NCBI GenBank assembly: GCA_003001795.1
Contig: PVNI01000006.1
Location: 186,001 to 250,000 of the forward strand
Reading direction: 5' to 3'
Length of the DNA: 64,000 bases
Origin: Actinomadura viridilutea
Lineage (GTDB): Bacteria; Actinomycetota; Actinomycetes; Streptosporangiales; Streptosporangiaceae
Below the pieces are notes generated by a model. That model ran no database searches, was not told the DNA's origin, and saw nothing but the letters and a program-made list of their open reading frames with translations. Shown here one piece after another: positions 1-7,315 of the stretch. The position numbers and the translations under genes are program-made. The first letter of the stretch is position 1, and every line of letters starts with the position of its first letter.

Positions 1-133
1 CGTCCATGAAGTGCTGCAGGAAGTCCGACGCCATCGGGTGGACGTCCCGGCCGTCTTCGACGATCGAGCGGAACAGCGCGGCCAGTTCCGGGACGGGCCT
101 GCCCGTCCGCCGCCGGAAGCCTCGGAGGAACAT
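1..133 (-). CDS. Hypothetical protein, partial (N-terminus only)
   Basis: An open frame begins with ATG (complement of 131-133) and runs off the left edge, giving 44 visible residues starting MFLRGFRRRTGRPVPELAAL. A purine-rich GGGAG lies about ten bases before the ATG. It follows the STAND/WD40 gene on the same strand after a 47-base gap, so the two may be co-transcribed. I do not recognise the family. It is basic at the start, then looks helical. Too little is visible to assign a role. Confidence 0.4.
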   Translation of the reverse strand, partial: MFLRGFRRRTGRPVPELAALFRSIVEDGRDVHPMASDFLQHFMD

Positions 134-180
134 TCTCGCCGTCTCCCTGGGGGTCGTCGTCCGTCGAACGGCGGGTACGC

Positions 181-3100
181 TCACCGGCATATCCGCCGGA
201 ATTCCTCCTGCGGCGCGTAGCGCTCCCATTCGGCGCGGGTCAGGGAGCGGCCCGCGGCGGCGCACGCGGCGGCGGCCGGGTCGGCGGGCAGCGCGACGTT
301 CCACAGCCTCGCGGTCCCGTCGTCGCTCACCGTGGCGGCGGTCGCTCCGGTCGGGGCGTGGGCGATGCCGGTGATCATGCGCTCGTGGCCGGTCAGCGGG
401 GATCCGATCTGGCGGGAGGTCGGCAGGTCCCAGTGCCGCACGGTGCGGTCGGTCGACCCCGTGAGCAGGGTCCTGCCGTCGGGGCCGAACGCGAGGGCCG
501 TGACCGCTCCGGTGTGCCCGGTCAGGGCGGCCCCGACCGGACGGCGGCCCGCCGTGTCGAACAGCCGCACGGTGTCGTCGGCGGCCGCCACGGCCAGGCG
601 CCGGCCGTCGGGGCTGAACTCCAGGTCCGTGAACATGCCGCCGACGGTGACGGGCAGCGGGCCGCCGATCTGGCGGCGGGCGGGCACGTCGAAGAGCCGC
701 ACGGTGCGGTCCAGGCCGGCGACGGCCAGGGTCCGGCCGTCCGGGCTGAACGCCATCGCCCAGACGACGTCGGTGTGGCCGGGCACGCGGATCGCGGACC
801 CGGTCCGGCGGCGGCCCGGGACGTCCCAGATCGAAACGGCGCCGCCCTGCTGGACCGCGAGCAGCCTGCCGTCGGGACTGAGCCGCGCGACTCCGCCCTT
901 GTCCATGACGATGGGGGGAGCGGTCTCGCGTCCGCGTGCCGCGTCCCAGACCCGCACCGTGTCGGCGGTCGCCGTGACGAGCGTCCGTCCGTCGCGGGCG
1001 AACGCCATGTCGTGGACGACGGCGTCGGCGCCGTCCGACCGTCCGCCTCCGGGTTTCAGCGGCGGTCCGACGGGGCGGCGGGCGGCCGTGTCCCAGATCC
1101 GCACCGACGGGTCGTCCTCGTCGGGGCCGCCGGTCGCCAGGAGCCGCCCGTCGGGGCTCAGCGCGACCGCGGACATCGCGGGCATGGCGGCGCCGATCTG
1201 CCGGTGGACCGTCGGGTCGCCCACCCGCACCACGCCGTCGTCGCCGGCGGCGACGAGCAGTCCGCCGGGGCTGAACGCCACCCTCAGGACCGGGGAGCGG
1301 CCGTCGCCGAGCGCCTCGCCGACCTGCCGGCGGTCGGCCGTGTCCCACAGGCGGGTGCGGCCGTCGCCCCCGGCGGTCGCGAGCCTGCTGCCGTCCGGGC
1401 TGAACGCGACCCCGTAGAAGGGCCACGAGCCGGAAGGGTTCTTCACGGCGGCGCCGACCTGCCGCCCGGTCTTCGGGTCCCACAGCCGGACGGTCCCGTC
1501 CGCGCCCGCGGTGGCGAGCGTCCCGCCGTCCGGGGCGAAGGCGACGTCGGTGACGTCGCCGTCGTGCCCGGTGAGCGAGGGGCCGATCTGCTCGCCGGTG
1601 GCGGTGTCCCACAGCCGCGCGGCGTCGTCCGCCCCGGCGGTGGCCAGGACCTTCCCGTCGGGGCTGAAGACCACCGCGTTGAGCGCGCTCGCCCCGCCCG
1701 GCCTGCGGTCGGCGCGGCCCATGGCGTCCCCGAGCGGACGGCGGGCGGCGACGTCCCACAGCCGGACGGTGCCCTTGAGGCTCCCGACCGCGAGGCTCCT
1801 GCCGTCCGGGGCGAACGCGATCGCCGACACGACGTCCTGGGCGACGATCGGGGCGCCCAGCTGACGGCGGGTGGCGACGTCCCAGAACCGGACGGTCGCG
1901 AGGCAGGCCGACGCGACCACGCGCCCGTCCGGGCTGACGTCCACCCGCACGGGCGAGGTCCCGCACTCCTGCCGCGGCGGGGTGATCGGAGCGCCGAGCT
2001 GCCGCCGCGACGCCATGTCCCACAGGCGCACGGTGCCGTCGCCGCCGCCGGTGGCCAGCATCGTCCCGCCGGGGCCGAACGCCAGGGACCGGACGGCCGA
2101 GGCGTGCCCGACCAGTCCGCCGCGGCCGGTGCGCACCGCCGCGGCCAGCAGCTGATAGCGGGCCTCGGCGGTGGGGGCGATCCGCCACGCCGCCGCGGCC
2201 AGCAGGGCGGAGGCGACCGGATCGGCGGCGACCTCGCTCTGCGCGGCGAGCTGGCGCGAGACCGCCAGGCCGCGTTGGCGCTCGGCGTCGGCGGCCGCGT
2301 CGACGGCGGCGACGGCCGCGGTGACGGCGAGCGCCGACAGCGCCGCCAGACCGCCCGTGACGAGACGGCGGCGGCGGCCCGCCCGGCGCGCCTCCCGCGT
2401 CGACGCCGCGACGAACGCCTCCACCGTGGGGCCGGGAGGCGGGAAGCTGTCGGGGTCGCGCTCCCACCGGGGCCGGCTGTCGTCGACGGACAGCAGCCGG
2501 GCGCCGCGGTAGAGGAACGCGGGGTCGCGGTGGTGCTCGGCCCAGAGCGCCGCGTCCTCGATGAGGCGGTCGTACACCGTCTGCGCGGTCAGGTCGGGTT
2601 CCAGCCACTGCCGCAGCGCCGGCCAGGCGGTCAGCAGCGCGTCGTGCGCGATCTCGACGATGTCCTCGTGCAGGGTGATCAGGCGGCGGTCGGCGAACGC
2701 CGACAGCAGCGCCTCGACGCGGCCGCGCCGCTCGGCGGTGTCCGCCGACGCGGCGGCGCACAGCTCGGCCAGGGTCGCCCGGCGCCGCGCCATCCGCCCG
2801 CCCGGGGCGATCACGGTCATCCGCCGGAAGAGCTTGAGCGCGGTCTTGCGCTCCTCGGCGGTCAGCCCGTCGAGGACCTCGTCGGCCGTGCGCCGCACCG
2901 AGTCGCGGACCCGGCCCGACTCCTCGTAGCCCCGAACGGTCAGCCGGCCGTCCTCCCGCCGGTGCCAGAGGTTGCGCAGCGCCTGGGACAGCAGGGGCAG
3001 GGCGCCGGCCTCGTAGCGGTCGCCGGCGGTCCCGCCGGCGCGCAGGTCGCCCAGGATGGTCTCCACCAGGCCCGGCTCGATCTCCAGGTCCGCGGCCGCC

Positions 3101-3858
3101 GCGGGACCCGTGATGGCCAGCCGCAGGTCCGATTCCGTCATCGGCTCGACGATGACCTGGCCGTCCTGGATGCTCTCGGCGAACTGCGGGTAGGCGGCGC
3201 AGCGGTCCCAATGGTCGGCGCGCACCCCGATGACCACGCCGGCGCGGGTGGGACCGGCGGCCAGCGCGTGCAGGGCCGCCACGAACGCCTGGCGTTCCGC
3301 CTCGTCGCCCACCAGGGTGAACAGCTCTTCGAACTGGTCGACCACGAGGACGGCGCGGCCGCGCGCGTCGGCGGCCTCCGCCGCGGCTCCGCGCGGATCG
3401 TCCCGCAGGCGCCGCCGCGCCGTGTCGACGTCCCCGCCGTAGGCCTGCGTCCACGCCTCGGCGAGCGTCTGTAACGGCCGTGCGGTCGGCGTGATGAGCA
3501 GGCGCGGCCACTGCTGCGATCCGGCGACCGGCAGCATGCCCTTCGCCAGCGCGGGCATCAGCCCCGCCCGCAGCAGCGACGACTTGCCGACGCCCGAGGA
3601 GCCCGACACCAGCAGGATGCACCCGCGCTCGGCGAGGCGGGGCGCCAGCCGGTCGAGCAGGTTGCGGATCGCCTGAGCGCGTCCGAAGAAGAACTCGGAT
3701 CTGTCGGCCGAGAAGGGCACGAGCCCTTGGTAGGGACACACCTCGTCCGCGGCGTCGGACGACGGCGGGCCGGTGCGGTCCCGGGGAGACCGGAGGGTCG
3801 CGGACGGCGCCCCCGGCGCGTGCGACGGGCGCCTGCCCTCCCCAGCCCCCTCGCTCAT
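181..3858 (-). CDS. STAND-family ATPase with C-terminal WD40 propeller
   Basis: This 1225-residue protein is a signal-transduction ATPase with numerous domains, most like the nSTAND1 group. After a disordered Ser/Pro/Arg-rich start there is a CPYQGLVPF segment (41-49), a Walker A GSSGVGKS (86-93) and a Walker B VLVVDQFEELF near 175. A winged-helix/superstructure region follows to about 480 and a hydrophobic stretch lies near 505-530. From about 580 to 1200 at least 13 WD40 repeats show the FSPDG...LA...G...VRLWD pattern. There is no fused caspase, TIR or kinase effector at the N-terminus, so output may pass through a separate protein. Such proteins act as regulators or, in some genomes, defence sensors; the role here is unknown. 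The start is ATG at 3858. Confidence 0.85.
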   Translation of the reverse strand: MSEGAGEGRRPSHAPGAPSATLRSPRDRTGPPSSDAADEVCPYQGLVPFSADRSEFFFGRAQAIRNLLDRLAPRLAERGCILLVSGSSGVGKSSLLRAGLMPALAKGMLPVAGSQQWPRLLITPTARPLQTLAEAWTQAYGGDVDTARRRLRDDPRGAAAEAADARGRAVLVVDQFEELFTLVGDEAERQAFVAALHALAAGPTRAGVVIGVRADHWDRCAAYPQFAESIQDGQVIVEPMTESDLRLAITGPAAAADLEIEPGLVETILGDLRAGGTAGDRYEAGALPLLSQALRNLWHRREDGRLTVRGYEESGRVRDSVRRTADEVLDGLTAEERKTALKLFRRMTVIAPGGRMARRRATLAELCAAASADTAERRGRVEALLSAFADRRLITLHEDIVEIAHDALLTAWPALRQWLEPDLTAQTVYDRLIEDAALWAEHHRDPAFLYRGARLLSVDDSRPRWERDPDSFPPPGPTVEAFVAASTREARRAGRRRRLVTGGLAALSALAVTAAVAAVDAAADAERQRGLAVSRQLAAQSEVAADPVASALLAAAAWRIAPTAEARYQLLAAAVRTGRGGLVGHASAVRSLAFGPGGTMLATGGGDGTVRLWDMASRRQLGAPITPPRQECGTSPVRVDVSPDGRVVASACLATVRFWDVATRRQLGAPIVAQDVVSAIAFAPDGRSLAVGSLKGTVRLWDVAARRPLGDAMGRADRRPGGASALNAVVFSPDGKVLATAGADDAARLWDTATGEQIGPSLTGHDGDVTDVAFAPDGGTLATAGADGTVRLWDPKTGRQVGAAVKNPSGSWPFYGVAFSPDGSRLATAGGDGRTRLWDTADRRQVGEALGDGRSPVLRVAFSPGGLLVAAGDDGVVRVGDPTVHRQIGAAMPAMSAVALSPDGRLLATGGPDEDDPSVRIWDTAARRPVGPPLKPGGGRSDGADAVVHDMAFARDGRTLVTATADTVRVWDAARGRETAPPIVMDKGGVARLSPDGRLLAVQQGGAVSIWDVPGRRRTGSAIRVPGHTDVVWAMAFSPDGRTLAVAGLDRTVRLFDVPARRQIGGPLPVTVGGMFTDLEFSPDGRRLAVAAADDTVRLFDTAGRRPVGAALTGHTGAVTALAFGPDGRTLLTGSTDRTVRHWDLPTSRQIGSPLTGHERMITGIAHAPTGATAATVSDDGTARLWNVALPADPAAAACAAAGRSLTRAEWERYAPQEEFRRICR

Positions 3859-4135
3859 GGCTTCACATTGTGACCACCGATGAGCGCGTTGCTCAACTCT
3901 GCCCCGAGGGCCGCCCGCGCGTCCGATTCCGTTCTATTTCGTCCGAAGGATGGCGTGAACAGGTTGAACGCCTCTTTGATGGAGCCGCGCATCGCACCGG
4001 CGAGGTCGGCGATCGGGGGCGTCGGCCGGCCAGGAGCACGCGTTCGCATCCGGCCATGACCCGTGCCCCCGTCCCGGCGGGCATGGAGGCGACAGCGCGT
4101 TCCACCCACTCTTTCCACGCGTCGAGGGGAGCTCG

Positions 4136-5560
4136 ATGGCCGACCAGGCGGACGCCGTGCCCACGCCGGACGGCGCCATGACGCCGGACGAGTTCATGGT
4201 CCGGCTCCGACAGCTCAAGGAGTGGACCGGACTCACCTACCGCGATCTGGAGGCGCGCAGCAGGAGCACCGGCGGACATCTCGCGCGCAGCACGCTCGCC
4301 TCCACGCTCCGGCGCAACGCGCTGCCGCGCCAGGAGTTCGTGGAGGCGATGGTGCGCGCCTGCGGACTCGACCCGGCCCCCTGGGCGCGCGCCCGGAGGC
4401 GGCTGGCCGTCCTGCACGCGGCGGCCGAGCCCGCGGCGGATCGCGCCCCGGGCGCGCGCGGGACCGCGCCGCGTCAGCTCCCGCCCGCCCCGCCGGTCCT
4501 GGTGGGGCGCGACGCGGAGCTCGGCCGGCTGGCGCGGATGCTCGGCGCGGCGCCCGTCACCGTGATCAGCGGACCGCCGGGAGCCGGCAAGACCGCGGTG
4601 GGCGTCCGGGCCGCGCACCTGGTCGCCGACCGGTTCCCCGACGGGCAGCTCTACGTCGACCTGAGGGGGACCGCCCCGAACGACGAGCCGCTGACCCCCG
4701 CGGAGATCGCGGGCGTGCTGCTGCGGAGCCTGGGGGAGGGCGACGCGCGGGCGGCCGCGGACGCCGGGGAGGCGGCGGGGCGGCTGCGCACCGCGCTGTC
4801 CGGCCGGCGCGTGCTGATCATGCTGGACGACGTCGCGTCCGCCGCGCAGGTGCGCTGGCTGGCGCCGTGCGGCGGGGGCAGCGCGGTGCTGCTGACGTCC
4901 AGGGCGACCCTGACCTCTCTGGACGGCTCCCGGCATGTCCGCCTCGGCGCGCTGCCGCCGGACCGGGCCCGGCAGGCGTTGGAGCTCTTCCTCGGCGCCG
5001 AGCGGGTCCGGGGCGAGCCCGAGGCGGTGCGGACCCTGGCGGATCTGTGCGACCGCCTTCCCTTGGCGCTGCGGATCGCCGCGGCGCGCCTGGCCGCGCG
5101 CCCCGAATGGCCGGTGCGCGCCCTGGTCGAGCGGATGGCCGACCCGCGGCGCCGGCTCGACGAGCTCCGCGTGGACGACATGGACATGCGGGCGAGCCTG
5201 GCCGTGAGCTTCGCGGACCTGGCGCGCGGCCGCGACGAGGCCGCCCGGCTGGCGGTGCGGGTGCTCGGACTGCCGGCGGAGCCGCCGGACGGGCAGGTGC
5301 GCACCGCGACGGCCGCCTCGCTGCTGGACGTCCCGCCCGACAGCGCGGAACGGGCGCTCGAACGGCTGGTGGACGTCGGTCTCGCGGAGAGCTCCGCTCC
5401 GTGCCGCTACCGCGTGCCCGGGCTGGTGCGCCTGTTCGCGCTGGAGCCGAACGGCCGGCGCGAGCCCGCGGTGCGGCGCCGTCAGCGGCGGCCGGCGCCG
5501 ACGCGCTCGGGCGGGCGCCGCAGAAGCGCGCGCAGGTGCTCCGCGACCGCGCCCTCGTAG
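4136..5560 (+). CDS. HTH plus NB-ARC (STAND) transcriptional regulator
   Basis: 474 residues. An XRE-like helix-turn-helix region (about 18-78, with FMVRLRQLKEWTGLTYRDLE) is followed by an NB-ARC ATPase. The Walker A is GPPGAGKT (146-153), the Walker B VLIMLDDVAS is near 228, an LLTSR sensor follows, and a CDRLPLALRIAAARL motif lies near 310. A winged-helix remnant follows to about 430. The last 25 residues are Arg-rich and lie opposite the 3' end of the convergent kinase gene (79-base overlap), so the C-terminus may be truncated or extended by chance. GGAG lies just before the ATG. It is the nearest regulator to the RiPP cluster and is a candidate for binding the GGGACAG repeats; that link is inference. 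Confidence 0.75.
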   Translation: MADQADAVPTPDGAMTPDEFMVRLRQLKEWTGLTYRDLEARSRSTGGHLARSTLASTLRRNALPRQEFVEAMVRACGLDPAPWARARRRLAVLHAAAEPAADRAPGARGTAPRQLPPAPPVLVGRDAELGRLARMLGAAPVTVISGPPGAGKTAVGVRAAHLVADRFPDGQLYVDLRGTAPNDEPLTPAEIAGVLLRSLGEGDARAAADAGEAAGRLRTALSGRRVLIMLDDVASAAQVRWLAPCGGGSAVLLTSRATLTSLDGSRHVRLGALPPDRARQALELFLGAERVRGEPEAVRTLADLCDRLPLALRIAAARLAARPEWPVRALVERMADPRRRLDELRVDDMDMRASLAVSFADLARGRDEAARLAVRVLGLPAEPPDGQVRTATAASLLDVPPDSAERALERLVDVGLAESSAPCRYRVPGLVRLFALEPNGRREPAVRRRQRRPAPTRSGGRRRSARRCSATAPS

Positions 5561-6459
5561 GGCGCCCGGGCGCGGGCGTCGAGTCCGCCGATGGCGTCCC
5601 GCCACATGAGGGCGCGGCTGACCAGGGCCGGCGCGGCGGCCAGCCGCGCCGCCTCGGCCAGCCGGTCCGGACGGTCGTGCCGCTCCCAGGCCCGCAGGTA
5701 GGCGTCGGCGATGCGCGACGCCCACCTGCGGTCGCCGGGGGCGAGCGCGCGCACGTCCTGGAGGACGACCTCCAGGGAGAAGAAGGGGTGGGCGATCATG
5801 CTCTCCGCCCAGTCGAAGATCAGCGGCCCGTTCGCGGTGAGCAGGAAGTTGCCGCGCCAGATGTCGGCGTGCACCACCGTCTCGGGGACGCCGTAGGAGG
5901 CGAGCAGCCCGCAGGTCTCCCGGAAGTCCCGGGACAGGCCCCGCAGCCGCTCCCGCTCCTCGGACGTGAGCCCGCGAGGGCCGGCCGCGGACGCCCCGGC
6001 GGCGGGGTCGCGGACCAGCTCGTCGAACAGGTCCGGGAGGACGTCGAGCCGGTGGTCCGGGCAGCCCGTCCCGGCCAGGTCGTCGACGCGGCCCGCGGCG
6101 CCCACCTGGATGCGGGTGAACACGGGGATCATCTCGGTGTATCCGCGCAGGATCTCGGCGGGCTCGCGGAACTCGGCGGCCGGTCCGAAGTCGGCGGTCA
6201 GCATCCAGTTGCGCTCGGCGTCGACGGCCAGCACCTCGGGGACGTCTCCGGGGAACCATTCGCTCAGCGCGCGGGTGAGGGCGGCCTCGTGGCCGAAGGC
6301 GGGCCCGGACGACTTGAAATACACGTACCCGGCCGCGGTGGGAATGCGGAATTGGCGCGACCAGGCGCGGACGCCGAGCCGCTCAATGGGGCCGGTGACG
6401 TCGACGCCGGCCTCGCGCAGCCGGTCCGCGGCCCAGTTCTCCGGTGCCGAGGAGTTCAT
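5482..6459 (-). CDS. Aminoglycoside phosphotransferase (APH)-family kinase
   Basis: 325 residues with the APH/choline-kinase fold. A candidate ATP Lys lies in YFKSSG (K49). The Brenner catalytic motif is HADIWRGN (H197, D199, N204) and the metal-binding FDWAES (D216) replaces DFG. The family phosphorylates aminoglycosides, macrolides or small metabolites. Substrate cannot be read from the sequence. The gene is divergent from the RiPP precursor and shares its upstream region, including the GGGACAG repeats, so it could serve the cluster as a tailoring or resistance kinase. That is speculation. Start is ATG at 6459. Confidence 0.75.
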   Translation of the reverse strand: MNSSAPENWAADRLREAGVDVTGPIERLGVRAWSRQFRIPTAAGYVYFKSSGPAFGHEAALTRALSEWFPGDVPEVLAVDAERNWMLTADFGPAAEFREPAEILRGYTEMIPVFTRIQVGAAGRVDDLAGTGCPDHRLDVLPDLFDELVRDPAAGASAAGPRGLTSEERERLRGLSRDFRETCGLLASYGVPETVVHADIWRGNFLLTANGPLIFDWAESMIAHPFFSLEVVLQDVRALAPGDRRWASRIADAYLRAWERHDRPDRLAEAARLAAAPALVSRALMWRDAIGGLDARARAPYEGAVAEHLRALLRRPPERVGAGRR

Positions 6460-6512
6460 CGCCTTCCCTTCTGTCCGCCGTCCGGAAAAAGGCTAGCCGT
6501 TTCACCTTCCCT

Positions 6513-6560
6513 GGGACAGGAGTCCGTTTATGCGGGACAGAACGGGACAGGCCGGGACAG
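6513..6560. promoter_or_regulatory. Four phased GGGACAG direct repeats
   Basis: Exact heptamers GGGACAG occur at 6513-6519, 6534-6540, 6544-6550 and 6554-6560. Start-to-start spacings are 21, 10 and 10 bases, which puts all four on one face of the helix. They end ten bases upstream of the candidate -35 of the RiPP precursor and lie in the gap shared with the divergent kinase gene. Heptamer direct repeats at one-turn spacing are typical binding sites for dimeric or oligomeric activators of actinomycete clusters (SARP and LuxR types). The binding protein is unknown. Confidence 0.65.
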
Positions 6561-6570
6561 CGGGAAAACA

Positions 6571-6600
6571 TTGCCTCGAGGATGCGCGCGGCCCTAGCGT
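6571..6600 (+). promoter_or_regulatory. Candidate promoter of the RiPP operon
   Basis: TTGCCT (6571-6576) and TAGCGT (6595-6600) are separated by 18 bases and fit a weak SigHrdB-type -35/-10 pair. It lies directly downstream of the phased repeats and 71 bases ahead of the precursor start. The weak boxes suit an activator-dependent promoter. Not tested. Confidence 0.4.
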
Positions 6601-6671
6601 CATGATCGTCCGAAAAACCGGCGGACCGGGCCTCGAAAGGGCCGGGACCGCCCGCACGGAAAGGAGGGGTC

Positions 6672-6851
6672 GTGTCCACGACCTCGATCGCTGCGCGCAT
6701 CGCGGGCAACGGCATGCAGCAGCACCTCTACGCCGAGCCCGCCACGGTCGCCGAGTGCCGCTACGCCGGCTACAGCTGCTGGTGGGACTCGGACTGCTGC
6801 AACGAGACCGTCCACCTGATCTGCGAGTGGTGGACCTGCCGCTACGCGTGA
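6672..6851 (+). CDS. RiPP precursor peptide, lasso-like, Cys/Trp rich
   Basis: A 59-residue peptide starting at GTG behind a strong AAAGGAGGGG ribosome site. The leader (1-36) contains Y20-A-E-P23, the YxxP motif read by lasso RRE (B1) proteins. Thirteen residues after the Pro, with Ser35 at -2 where lasso leaders have Thr, a candidate core of 23 residues runs from W37 to A59. It begins WWDSDCCNE, putting Glu45 at position 9, suitable for a Trp1-Glu9 macrolactam. The core has four Cys (42, 43, 51, 56) and four Trp. Two more Cys (29, 36) lie in the predicted leader; with them the pattern is C-x6-C-x5-CC-x7-C-x4-C, which resembles a cystine knot, so an alternative core starting at Cys29 must be kept open. 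Maturation genes follow immediately. Confidence 0.75.
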   Translation: MSTTSIAARIAGNGMQQHLYAEPATVAECRYAGYSCWWDSDCCNETVHLICEWWTCRYA

Positions 6852-6913
6852 GCAGCACGGCCCGCCGGACGCCCGTCCGGCGGGCCCGCCGCGTCTCATC
6901 TGAGGGGATCGAA

Positions 6914-7315
6914 ATGCTGCGGGTGATAAAGACGATGCGCGCCGCTCGCGAGGCCCGGCGATTCCTGGCGGAGGTCAAGGGCGCCGACGGCTCATATCGA
7001 CTCGACGAATGGCCTGAAACGCGCGGCGGCGGCCGCGGGCGGGGCGCGCGCAACACGCGGGCCGCCGTGGCCCGTCTGAGATTCGCCCAGCGGCTGACCG
7101 TGGGTTTTCTGGACCCGGTGGACGACTCGGTGTTCCTCACCGCGGGGCTGCGGCGCCTGGGAATTCCGGCGACGTTCCACCTGGGGCGCGAACTGGCCCC
7201 GGCGAAGCCCCCCGCGGGCTATTTCGCCTGGGTCCAGCACGGGGACGAGGTCGTCAGCACGTCTCTTCCGGTGCGCGACGAGTACATCGAGATTCACAGG
7301 TCGGGGACGAAATGA
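6914..7315 (+). CDS. Lasso-type B2 (transglutaminase-like) protein, catalytic residues missing
   Basis: 133 residues. The C-terminal part resembles lasso leader peptidase B2 (Transglut_core3). A GLRRLGIPATFHLGRE segment matches the usual LLRRRGxPAxLVIGV, and YFAWVQHGDEVV matches AHAWVExxGxVV. Where B2 has its catalytic Cys this protein has Pro68, and where it has the His of HAWVE it has Phe104. There is no cysteine anywhere in the protein. It may be a scaffold that positions the precursor, with cleavage done by another enzyme such as the S9 peptidase downstream. The ATG at 6914 follows GAGGGGATC. The stop overlaps the next start (ATGA). Confidence 0.65.
   Translation: MLRVIKTMRAAREARRFLAEVKGADGSYRLDEWPETRGGGRGRGARNTRAAVARLRFAQRLTVGFLDPVDDSVFLTAGLRRLGIPATFHLGRELAPAKPPAGYFAWVQHGDEVVSTSLPVRDEYIEIHRSGTK

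Noticed and set aside
358..3474. A 1038-codon open frame on the plus strand opposite the WD40 gene
   Set aside because: It is the antisense of a GC-rich repeat gene; composition is Gly/Arg/Ala with no motif, while the minus strand reads clear WD40 repeats and a Walker motif.
3855..4118. Small minus-strand gene upstream of the STAND protein
   Set aside because: It overlaps the STAND start, has no ribosome site and no recognisable composition; the gap is better read as a divergent promoter region.
6502..7140. Minus-strand frame across the RiPP precursor
   Set aside because: It is Arg/Ser-rich antisense. The plus strand has an excellent ribosome site and coupled downstream genes.
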